Shown: piece after piece, positions 53,501 to 60,321 of the stretch
Position numbering within the stretch: the first letter of the stretch is position 1
Layout: each line of letters begins with the position of its first letter
Source of the DNA: Goekera deserti
GTDB lineage: Bacteria > Actinomycetota > Actinomycetes > Mycobacteriales > Geodermatophilaceae
Direction of reading: 5' to 3'
DNA length: 64,000 nucleotides
Assembly: GCF_010685995.1 (NCBI RefSeq)
Contig: NZ_JAAGWK010000030.1
Coordinates: 1-64,000 of the forward strand
Program-made: the position numbers and the translations under genes
Notes under the pieces: model-generated
Told to the model about the DNA's origin: nothing
Seen by the model: only the letters and a program-made list of their open reading frames with translations
The model's database searches: none

Positions 53501-53777
53501 GCTTCACCTGGACCGCGGTGCAGCGGCCGTCGAGGTAGGTGGCGACCAAGTCGACGCCCAGGTCGACCCCGTTCTCCGGGGCATCGGGGTGGTCGATGTT
53601 GTACTCGCGGACCCAATCGGCCCACCGCTGCACGGTGCGCAGCCCGTCGCGCGTGGCGGGGCTACGCCACAGCGCGTACCGGGCAACGTCCTCGCCCTGG
53701 CGGCCGACGTCGTGCGTGGAGGAGCGGGTTAGCGACGCGAGCAGGTCGGCCAGGCTGACGGAGAGCGTGCGAGGCAT
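50517..53777 (-). CDS. PD-(D/E)XK nuclease-like / SF2 helicase with six helicase-associated repeats
   Basis: A 1086-residue multidomain protein. Residues of about 25-100 carry an Mrr-like nuclease pattern (RQGEDVARYALW, then GVDLGVDLVATYLDGRCTAVQVKLR, giving D...QxK). The SF2 helicase has Walker A MACGTGKT (about 214-221), DEAH in VVADEAHYL (about 343-348), SAT-like FATATPR, and motif VI QAVGRVLRR. From about 675 to the end there are six consecutive helicase-associated (HA, PF03457) repeats of about 68 residues, each with GHARVP / LGTWVxxRR / LxALGFxWEP, predicted DNA-binding. Members of this group are predicted phage-defence or restriction proteins. It is divergent from the ATPase-Wadjet set. 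Promoter shared within 53778-54214. Confidence 0.9.
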   Translation of the reverse strand: MPRTLSVSLADLLASLTRSSTHDVGRQGEDVARYALWRSPATRDGLRTVQRWADWVREYNIDHPDAPENGVDLGVDLVATYLDGRCTAVQVKLRTGGSPVGVGWEELATFAAKSAAGPFTDRLLILLGDAVLTRHARTELARQSMLKPFVTWAAAEIEMHAGDRWPADHAGVLVALADTPDRLEPRALHEYQWEAVRHVQTLLAGGAHRAQLLMACGTGKTITTHGIALALPAGRLLVLAPTLSLLRQLIAEYRRQYGGLMAAIAVCSDATVGTPVPGEDLDEPTVSAADLGVPTMTEPAAIATFMNMPDGDRPRAVFATYQSSPRIAAAQRLTDAAFDLVVADEAHYLAGRPSPAFATVLDGERIRADLRLFATATPRLVAPHLRASDPDEWASMDDPAVFGPVAYRLTFGAAMAAGLLSDYRLVVLGADEKAAAAINHRALVDAEITTDARTLAAALAVLRLARDHGRRRIVTFHSRVAGARTFTRLLDTHRSWAPPELHVDLAAETVTGEQPADVRAAALARLERAGRPGQPAVRIVSNARCLTAGVDVPALDAVVFVDPRRSRIDVVQAVGRVLRRADGKDLGYVVVPVPVTQDDDEQTAVTDNGYAPVWDVMAALADHDDVLADQIEQARRALGRSGRIGRRGSGRIVVDVPGADAAALADRIWLQAVQRIGSGWAYGLGILEAFVARKGHARVPSKFKTDDGYPLGTWVENRRRERRDGRLTAERIAVLDALDFAWEPLADDVARALAALEAYVAEHGDARVPQGHQTADRFPLGRWLSHRRRFYKEGILPEEQIRALESLGFEWDPVAADFARGLIALKSFKAEKGHTRVPRGCQIDGFALGTWVNNRRSDRRERRLSAEQIAALDALGFIWEPTAEDFARGLAALEAYVDEHGDARVPQTHRTPDGFALGRWVHLHRQNRRQSKLTDGQIAALDALGFVSDALADYFGRGLAALEAYPAQDGHRHVPTGYRTPDGFDLGGWANRLRSERKNSGLPQERIARLDALGFVWEPLTIQFARGLAALRAYVDEHGHGRVPRAYRASDGFRLGEWVNSRRYERRRDKLSPEQIARLEAAGMDW

Positions 53778-54214
53778 GTGCGCTCCTGCGATTCGGGGGT
53801 GACCGCGGGCCCCGCAAACTCAGCGGACTGCGGCCACCCGAGATCAAAGCCAGCGGCCCGGCGGGTGGAAGCGCACGCACGAGAGCATACGAAGCGGCTA
53901 CGCCCAGGCCCAACGGACCCGGGAACGTCGACGACCACGCCGCCCCTGCACCTACTCCAGGAGTCGGGGTGGCGCTCCACGGGCGTGGCTGAGCCAGGCC
54001 CCGGGCGGCACCCCCAAGTACGTTTCTGCTGCACGCACCACCGCCCCCGCCTCGTGCGGGACCAGCGCACCCTCGCGTCCCGATGGACGCCTTCGCGGCA
54101 GCAACCCCACCGGTTCGCGCCGCTGGATCGGAGGCCGGTCCCGGGGAGCGCGACCCGCCCGCTGGGGACGTCCCGCGGGCCCGCGCCACCGCGCGGAACT
54201 GCAGGGAGCGGAAC
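53778..54214. other. Divergent intergenic region of the defence island
   Basis: 437 bases between the helicase start and the first rightward island gene. No gene, repeat or clear operator is seen; long open frames here are Arg/Pro/Ser-rich shadows. It presumably holds both promoters. Confidence 0.45.
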
Positions 54215-54524
54215 GTGCGCCCTTCCTACCTCGACGAGCCTGCCCGGTTCGTCCCCATCGACTGGCACCAGCTGCGCCGCGCCGCCGGCCACAACCGGCA
54301 GGTCAAGGCAGAGCAGTACGTCACCGATGTCGCCGAAGAGCTCCTCCATGCGCGGCAAGAAGCACCCGAACAGCGCCAAGCTGACGAAGGACAAGGACGG
54401 CAAGCGTCACGTCGTCGACCCCAGCGACGACCTGTTCGCCGGCGGGGCCCAGGCCCTGGAGGCCCTGTTCGGCAAGAAGGACGACGTCGACGACGAGGGC
54501 CTCGCGCAGATGAGGGCCTTCTGA
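54215..54524 (+). CDS. Small charged protein heading the island operon, needs +1 frame change
   Basis: GTG at 54215 (GGGAG at good spacing) opens RPSYLDEPARFVPIDWHQLRRAAGHNRQVKAEQYVTDVAEELL. At about 54347 the good coding frame shifts by one base (CTC-C-ATG) to MRGKKHPNSAKLTKDKDGKRHVVDPSDDLFAGGAQALEALFGKKDDVDDEG, ending in TGA 54522-54524. Joined, this is about 102 residues, basic then acidic. Alternatively ATG 54348 starts a separate 58-residue gene and the first part is a relic. The stop overlaps the ATPase ATG (TGATG). No family recognised. Conservation of the joined form would settle it. Confidence 0.55.
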
Positions 54525-55277
54525 TGCCCCTCGCCGGCCTGGACGAGGCCCGCATCGTCCGCACCCCCGCCACCGGGCGCATCGAGGACATGGCCGCCCT
54601 CGTCGTCCCCCGCCACGAGATCGCCCTGATCCACGGTCCGCACGGCACCGGCAAGCGCACCGCGCTGAACTCCTGGCTCGCCGGTCAGGAGCTGCCGGTC
54701 GCCCGGCCGACCCTGGCCGGCAACGAGAGCGGCCGCAAGCTGCTGTCGCTGCTGCACGACCAGGTCATAGCCCCGGACGATCTCCCCGAGCGCAACCTGC
54801 AGGACGACCTGGTCGAGGTCCTGGCCGACCAGCCGCGGATCGTCGTCGTCGAGCACACCGAGCGGCTCACCGCCGAGGCCGCCGGGCAGCTGGAGTGGCT
54901 GCACGGCCGGCCCGGGCAGCACGCCGTCTGCATCCTCGTCGGCGGCCCGCAGGCTGCGAAGGCGATCGGCAAGGACCCACTACTGTGGGAGGCCGTCTGC
55001 GCCACCGTCGAGGTCACCCCGCTCAAGGACGACGACCTGCTGCGCGCGGTGCGATATATGCACGACCTGTTCGCCGGCGCGGACACCATCGTGCTGGCCA
55101 AGATCGACACCCAGCTCTGCCGCGGCGTCCTCGGTCGCTGGGCGCGCTACCTGCAGCACGCCCTCCACCTGCGCGACCGCCTCCTCGCGGCCGGCCGCGA
55201 GCCGCCCGTGCTCGACCACCTTCGCGAGCGCGGTAACCGCCACCATGCCCGCCACCCTCCTGGCCAAGCGCAAGTGA
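54524..55277 (+). CDS. TniB/TnsC-like AAA ATPase, apparent +1 frameshift near its end
   Basis: ATG at 54524 (TGATG overlap) opens an ATPase of about 250 residues. The P-loop GPHGTGKRT is at 38-46 in the context RHEIALIHGPHGTGKRTALNSWLAG, as in TniB/TnsC/ExeA-type transposition or defence ATPases. The Walker B-like strand PRIVVVEHTERLT has Glu110 but lacks the usual preceding Asp. At about 55213 the coding frame shifts by one base (CAC-C-TTC) to FASAVTATMPATLLAKRK and TGA 55275-55277, which overlaps the next GTG. Without the shift the frame would run into the next gene as a 643-residue fusion through a stretch of atypical codons (RERGNRHHARHPPGQAQ), which I think is wrong. No transposase or TniQ gene is adjacent. 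Confidence 0.72.
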
Positions 55278-56455
55278 CCGTGTCCCCCGCCCTCGTCAGC
55301 GTCGACGTCACGGGCGCCCCGGTGACCATCCCGGCCCACCCGCCACTGGTCACCGGGGCCCTGTGGGTCGAGGCCCGACCCGACCTGCGCCGCCTGCACG
55401 TGCTCGCCGGTGACCTGCTCGCCGCCCTCGGCAAGCGCCGCGACCTGGCCGGCAAGGGCCGCAACGAGCAGGACGACGTCCGCCACGCCGTCGCCTGGAC
55501 GACCGCACACGGCATCACCGACCTCGTGGTCACCGACGGCCAGCGGCTGCACCCGGTGATCCTGCGCGGCTTGATCACCTTCGCCGGTGACGTCGGCGCC
55601 CGACTGTGGGTGGTGCACCGGCCGCCGCGGAAGGACGCGTTCGTTCGCGCGCTGACCCGCCGCGGCGCCACCGACGCCCAGCTGACGGACGTCCCCTCGC
55701 CGGCCGACGCACCGCAGGCCCCGGTGGCAGAGCAGGTCGAGCTGCCCGCGGTCCCCGCCGAGGAGTTCACGACCTTCCGTCACGCCTGCCGGCAGACGCT
55801 GCCCGCGGAGGACGCCACCCGCGTCGACGCGCACTTCACCACCACCGCAGCCCGCTGCGACGCCGCTCTGCGCCACGCCGGCGCAACACGGGCCACCGTC
55901 GCCGACCTGCTGCACCGGCTGCTCAACCCCGTCCCCGGCGACGCCCAGCTCACCGTCGAACTGCGAGCCCTGCAGACCGCCGCCTGGCACCACGACCTCT
56001 ACGTCAAGATAGACTTCCCGCGGCTGCTGCACAGCGAGGAACGCCCCCGCATCCCCACCGCCGAGGCCGACGCCGCGCTGGCCGCCTACCGCCAGCCGCA
56101 CCGGACGATCACCGTCGCCCTCACCCGGGCCGGCCGCGACCTCACCGACATGGGCGCCGTCCGCCTCGCCGACGCCGCCGACGACGGCTCCGCGGTCGAT
56201 GTCGCCGGCGAGCGCACTACCGTCGGCCCACACACCGCCCGCGCCGTGCTCGCGCAGCGGCAGCTCCGTCTCGCCGCCGGCGCCGGCCCCGCCGACCCGC
56301 TGCTCCCCTACAGCCCGAAGGCGCTGGCGAAGGCGCTCACCGAGGCCGCCACCGACCTCGGGGTCCACGTCCACGGCCGCCGCGCCGAACGCACTCGCGA
56401 CCACACCGAGGGCACCCTGCGCGCCCTGGGCGTCACCGTGGAGACTTTGCCGTGA
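55274..56455 (+). CDS. Unrecognised island protein, ~393 aa
   Basis: GTG at 55274 overlaps the ATPase stop (GTGA). I recognise no family. The N-terminal third is strand-rich (SPALVSVDVTGAPVTIPAHPPLVTGALWVEARPDLRRLHVLAGDLLAALGKRR). A central segment DLVVTDGQRLHPVILRGLITFAGDVGARLWVVHRPPRKDAFVRAL resembles the Walker B/sensor half of a P-loop ATPase but has no P-loop of its own. The C-terminal two-thirds are helical, with a possible DNA-binding end (PYSPKALAKALTEAATDLGVHVHGRRAERTRDH). Tight coupling to the ATPase and XRE genes suggests they act as one complex. In position it corresponds to the target-selector partner of TniB-type ATPases, but homology to TniQ is not visible. Confidence 0.75.
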   Translation: MTVSPALVSVDVTGAPVTIPAHPPLVTGALWVEARPDLRRLHVLAGDLLAALGKRRDLAGKGRNEQDDVRHAVAWTTAHGITDLVVTDGQRLHPVILRGLITFAGDVGARLWVVHRPPRKDAFVRALTRRGATDAQLTDVPSPADAPQAPVAEQVELPAVPAEEFTTFRHACRQTLPAEDATRVDAHFTTTAARCDAALRHAGATRATVADLLHRLLNPVPGDAQLTVELRALQTAAWHHDLYVKIDFPRLLHSEERPRIPTAEADAALAAYRQPHRTITVALTRAGRDLTDMGAVRLADAADDGSAVDVAGERTTVGPHTARAVLAQRQLRLAAGAGPADPLLPYSPKALAKALTEAATDLGVHVHGRRAERTRDHTEGTLRALGVTVETLP

Positions 56456-57075
56456 TCGACCCCGACGCGCTGCGCCGCATCCGCACCGACCGCGGCCTGT
56501 CCCAGCGCCGCCTCGCCACCGCGGCCGGCGTCGACCCGCTCACCGTCAAGCGGATCGAGGGCGGCGCCGACGCCGGGGACCTACCCCTGCGCGTGCTGGA
56601 CCATCTCGCCGGCTGTCTCGCGGTCCCGGTGCAGGACCTGCTCCGCACTCGCACTGCCGCCGCGCCCGAGGACCTGGTGCAGGCCGTCGGCGCCGCGCTG
56701 CTGGCCCACGGCCGCACCACCATCACCCGCCTGGCCGGCGCGCTGGCCGCCACGGTCGACGACGCCACCCACGCTGTCGCCGGGCTGGACGCCCACCTGG
56801 CCGCCGCCGGCATGTCCCTCGCTCGGCGCCACGACGAGATCTGGCTGGTGCCGCTGGTCGACACCGCGAGGACCGCCCCGGCCGACCGGCCGCTCACCCT
56901 CGCCGAGGCGCGGCTGCTGCGCCGCATCCACCGCGGCGAGGACGTCCGCCGTGTCCTGTCCGGCCCAGACCGCCAGTTCGTGCTCCCCGCGCTGCTTCGT
57001 CGGGGCCTCGTCGTCGACCACGGCGCCGGCCCCGTCGTGACGCCACACGTCGCCGCGTCGCTGGCCACCGCGTGA
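56452..57075 (+). CDS. XRE-family helix-turn-helix protein with C-terminal winged region
   Basis: GTG at 56452 overlaps the previous stop (GTGA). The N-terminal 60 residues form an XRE/Cro helix-turn-helix (LRRIRTDRGLSQRRLATAAGVDPLTVKRIEGGADAGDLPLRVLDHLAGCLAVPVQDLL). The C-terminal 140 residues contain two helix-rich units (VQAVGAALLAHGRTTITRLAGALAATVDDATHAVAGLDAHLAAAGMSL and LTLAEARLLRRIHRGEDVRRVLSGPDRQFVLPALLRRGLVVD) that resemble winged-helix folds. It may regulate the island or act as the DNA-recognition part of the ATPase complex. 207 residues. Confidence 0.85.
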   Translation: MIDPDALRRIRTDRGLSQRRLATAAGVDPLTVKRIEGGADAGDLPLRVLDHLAGCLAVPVQDLLRTRTAAAPEDLVQAVGAALLAHGRTTITRLAGALAATVDDATHAVAGLDAHLAAAGMSLARRHDEIWLVPLVDTARTAPADRPLTLAEARLLRRIHRGEDVRRVLSGPDRQFVLPALLRRGLVVDHGAGPVVTPHVAASLATA

Positions 57076-57129
57076 TGCGCACGAGCTACCTGGCGGTTCT
57101 GCCGCTGTCGTCTTCCCCGGGGAGGAACC

Positions 57130-57372
57130 GTGCACCTGGACCTAAGCGGGCTGCTGATCGCCGGCACCATGTGGCTGCTCGCCGCGGTCATCGCCTGGCC
57201 CTGGGGTTGCCCGGTCATCGCCGCGGCCTTGCTCATCGGGCAGGGGGTGGGCTTCCTCGCAGTGGCCATCTGGGACACCCGCACCCCGCCCGGTCTCGCC
57301 GGCCCACCGGCGCGCTCGACAGCGTCGATGAACGTGGAACGCCGCAACCCAAGCGGCTCATCTCCGCGATGA
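57130..57372 (+). CDS. Small two-helix membrane protein
   Basis: GTG at 57130 with GGGGAGGAA upstream gives 80 residues: two hydrophobic segments (LSGLLIAGTMWLLAAVIAWPWG and CPVIAAALLIGQGVGFLAVAIWD) and a polar tail. Small membrane proteins often sit in defence loci as effectors, but no specific match is known. It lies between the XRE gene and jetA. Confidence 0.6.
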   Translation: MHLDLSGLLIAGTMWLLAAVIAWPWGCPVIAAALLIGQGVGFLAVAIWDTRTPPGLAGPPARSTASMNVERRNPSGSSPR

Positions 57373-57502
57373 CGCAGCGCTCGCCCGACCGGCTCCCGGT
57401 GAGGACGGCGAGAGCCATCGCGCGACTGAAGCTGATCTGTCGGTGGCGCGTGGTTCACTCCCGCCCACCGACGCTCCGGAACTGGTTGGGGCAGAAGCAG
57501 CG

Positions 57503-59104
57503 ATGCGGGATGCGAGGGATGTCGTGGACACCGAGGCAGCCGGGGGCGGCGACGGCCCTGACGGCCACCCGGACGAAGGGGCTTCCACCGGCGACGCACT
57601 GGACCGACTCAACCTCTACCGGTACGCGACCGCCGACGACCCGCAGATCCGCGAGCAGTACATCGCGATCATGCGGCTGTTCACCGAGACGCTGCTGACC
57701 GACCTGTCCGCCGCCGAAGTCGCCGAGGCCCTCGCCGCCCGGTCTCTCCCAGTCCCGCAGGCCGATGTCGAGGAACGCTGCCGGTCACTGGAGGGGTGGG
57801 GCAACCTGGTGCGGTCCGTGCGGGACGCGCGTGTCGCGACCGTCGCCGAGTTCCTGCACTCCCGATCCCGCTACCAGGTGTCCAAGCTCGGCGGCCGGGT
57901 CCACCGCCAGGTCGACGAACTGCTCCGGGCCACCACCGGCGTCCGCGACGTCGCCCGGGAGATGCTCGGCGGGATGGTCGGCAACCTCGACCGCACCCTG
58001 ACCATGCTCACCGGACCCGAGCCGCTTGACGCCGACGCCCTCGCCGCCGAGGTCACCGCCGTGTTCGCCGCGCAGCGGCTGTTCAACGAGAGCGCCACCG
58101 ACTTCTACGCCTACCTCAACGGGGTCCTGGCCCGGTACGACCTCGTGGGCGAGGAGTACGCCGGGTTCAAGGACCTGCTGCTGGGCTACGTCGACCTGAT
58201 CACCGCCGACGTCGCCCGGCACGCCCCGGCGGTCACCACCCGGCTGACCGCGCTCGACCCGCACCTGGACACGCTGCTCGCCGCGCTGGACGCCCTGCCG
58301 ACGATGACCAACGCCGACGGCACCGCCGGCGAGCGGCTGCCCGGCCGCACCCGGGCCGACTGGGACGAGTTCGCCGCCTGGTACGACGGCCGCGCCGGCC
58401 GGTCCGGCCCGCAGCAGCTGCGCACCGCCGCCGAGCAGGCGCTCGGCCAGCTGCTGACCAACGCCAAGCGGATGCTGTCGGCGTCCGGCACCGGCGTGTC
58501 CCGCCGCAACGACCTGCTCAAGCTCGCCGGCTGGTTCGCCCAAGCCGACACCGATACCGCGCACCGGCTCTACGCCGCCGCGTACGGCGCCTATCCCGCC
58601 CGTCACCTCGTCCTCGGCCCCGAGGAGGTCGGCCCGCGGGCCGGCGCGACGACGTCCTGGTGGGAGGCCGAGCCGGTCGAGGTGCCGGTCTCGCTGCGCG
58701 AACGCGGCGACCGCGCCGCGCGCGGCCGGACCTCCCGGGTGCCCGACACCGCCGGCGACCGGGAGGAGCTGCTCGCCCAGGCCCGCGCCGAGGCCGAGCA
58801 CGCCGCCGCGGCCGCCGCCGAACTCATCGCAGCCGGCACCCTGCACGGCCGGCGCGTCCACCCGGCCGCCCGCGACCTCGTCCTCGACCGGCTCGGCGAC
58901 CTGTTCGCCGCCGGTCAGGACGCCGACGAGCCGCTGGAGTGGACCGACACCGACCTCGGCTTCACCCTGCTCGCCACCCCCAGCCCCGGTCAGCCGACCC
59001 GGATCAGCGCCGAAGACGGCGACCTGATCGTCGACGACCTGACGCTCACCATCACGCCGCTGGAGGACCAGCAGCAGCGCACCGGGACGGAGACCCCGCG
59101 ATGA
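57503..59104 (+). CDS. jetA: Wadjet JetA (TIGR02677 / DUF2397)
   Basis: A protein of about 533 residues matching the TIGR02677/DUF2397 family: LNLYRYATADDPQIREQYIAIMRLFTETLLTDLSAAEVAEAL at the start, then SLEGWGNLVRSVRDARVATVAEFLHSRSRYQVSKLGGRVHRQVDELL, and an Asp-rich C-terminal winged region. JetA is the kleisin of the SMC-like Wadjet complex, which extrudes and cleaves circular plasmid DNA. DUF2397 plus DUF2398 marks the type II variant (from memory of the published classification). ATG 57503 is used; GTG 57524 has a better GAGGGA. The stop overlaps jetB (ATGA). Confidence 0.88.
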   Translation: MRDARDVVDTEAAGGGDGPDGHPDEGASTGDALDRLNLYRYATADDPQIREQYIAIMRLFTETLLTDLSAAEVAEALAARSLPVPQADVEERCRSLEGWGNLVRSVRDARVATVAEFLHSRSRYQVSKLGGRVHRQVDELLRATTGVRDVAREMLGGMVGNLDRTLTMLTGPEPLDADALAAEVTAVFAAQRLFNESATDFYAYLNGVLARYDLVGEEYAGFKDLLLGYVDLITADVARHAPAVTTRLTALDPHLDTLLAALDALPTMTNADGTAGERLPGRTRADWDEFAAWYDGRAGRSGPQQLRTAAEQALGQLLTNAKRMLSASGTGVSRRNDLLKLAGWFAQADTDTAHRLYAAAYGAYPARHLVLGPEEVGPRAGATTSWWEAEPVEVPVSLRERGDRAARGRTSRVPDTAGDREELLAQARAEAEHAAAAAAELIAAGTLHGRRVHPAARDLVLDRLGDLFAAGQDADEPLEWTDTDLGFTLLATPSPGQPTRISAEDGDLIVDDLTLTITPLEDQQQRTGTETPR

Positions 59105-60321
59105 CCGCGCCGCAGCCCCCGCGCGAGGTGACCGAACGCCGCGACGCCGCCCGCGCGCTGCTGCACAGCCCGTTCCTCACCGACGGCGACGCGCTGCCCC
59201 TGGTGCGGCGGCACGCGGCCGCACTGAAGACGACGTTCGCTACCTGGCTGGGCTACACCCTCTACGTCGAGCCGGCCTTCGCCCGGCTGATCAAGACCCC
59301 GCTGACCGCCGACGCGCCGACCCGACCCGCCCGGCGCACCGCCGGCGGCGAGTTCACGCCCCGCACCTACGTGTACCTGACGCTGCTGTCCGCGGCCCTG
59401 CTCGCCCCGCAGACCGGCGAGCAGATCCTGGTGTCCGCCCTGGTCGAGCAGGTCCGGGCCGACGCCGCCACCGCGCAGGTGACCCTGGACGACTCCTACG
59501 CCGACCAGCGGCACCTGCTGGCCGCGTTCCGGCAGCTGATCGGCTGGGGCGTGCTCGAGGAGACCGCGGGCAGCGTCGCCGAGTGGAGTGAACGGCGCGA
59601 GGAGGCGCTGCTGACTATCCACCGGCAGATGCTGCCGCACCTGCTCGCCCGCCCACTGACCTACGACGACCCGATGGCCCTGCTCAGCGCCGCCCCTGAC
59701 GTGGTCGAACAACCCCGGCGCAGCCTGCGGCGCAAGCTGGTGGAGAACCCACTGGTCCGACGCGAGGACCTCACCGACGCCGAACGTGACGTGCTCTCCC
59801 GCGAGCGCACCGAGCTCACCCGCGTCCTGGACGAGACGTTCGGGCTGATGCTCGAGGTCCGCGCCGAGGGCGCGCTCGCCTACGACCCCGACAGCGAGGT
59901 TACCGACCTGGAGTTCCCCGGCGCCTCGACGGTGCGGCAGGCCGCGCTGCTCACCGTCGACGAGCTGCTCGCCAGGCACACCCCGAAGTCCGGGTCCACC
60001 GCCGACGTCGGGGGCCGCGCCGTCCCTGGCGTGCTCTGCCCCTGGCCGGAGGTCGGGGACGTCATCACCGGGCTGTCCACCCGGCATGGCAAGGCGTGGG
60101 GCGCCGAGTACGTCACCGACCCGGCCCGGCTGCAGGCCGAGGTTGTCGCCACGCTCACCGCGTTCGGGCTCGCCACCGGCACCGACGCCGGCCTGGTGCT
60201 GCACCCCGCTGCCGCCCGGCACCGCCCCACCGTCTCGCAGACACCGCCCCGGACCCGCGCGCAGACCCGCCTCATCGGCGACCCCGACCAGGTATCCCTC
60301 TTCGACCCGGAGACGCCTTGA
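59101..60321 (+). CDS. jetB: Wadjet JetB (TIGR02678 / DUF2398)
   Basis: A 406-residue protein of the TIGR02678/DUF2398 family: ERRDAARALLHSPFLTDGDALPLVRRHAAALKTTFATWLGYTLYVEPAFARLIK, then FTPRTYVYLTLLSAALLAPQTGEQILVSALVEQVRADA and GWGVLEE. It is the KITE-type (MukE-like) winged-helix subunit that binds JetA. ATG at 59101 overlaps jetA by 4 bases. The extreme C-terminus reads QVSLFDPETP; Q-x-S-L-F-D resembles a beta-clamp-binding peptide. Confidence 0.9.
   Translation: MTAPQPPREVTERRDAARALLHSPFLTDGDALPLVRRHAAALKTTFATWLGYTLYVEPAFARLIKTPLTADAPTRPARRTAGGEFTPRTYVYLTLLSAALLAPQTGEQILVSALVEQVRADAATAQVTLDDSYADQRHLLAAFRQLIGWGVLEETAGSVAEWSERREEALLTIHRQMLPHLLARPLTYDDPMALLSAAPDVVEQPRRSLRRKLVENPLVRREDLTDAERDVLSRERTELTRVLDETFGLMLEVRAEGALAYDPDSEVTDLEFPGASTVRQAALLTVDELLARHTPKSGSTADVGGRAVPGVLCPWPEVGDVITGLSTRHGKAWGAEYVTDPARLQAEVVATLTAFGLATGTDAGLVLHPAAARHRPTVSQTPPRTRAQTRLIGDPDQVSLFDPETP

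Noticed and set aside
54524-56455. Reading the ATPase and the next gene as one 643-residue protein
   Set aside because: The joining stretch has poor codon third positions, while the other frame has good ones and ends in a stop overlapping a GTG. Kept as an alternative only.
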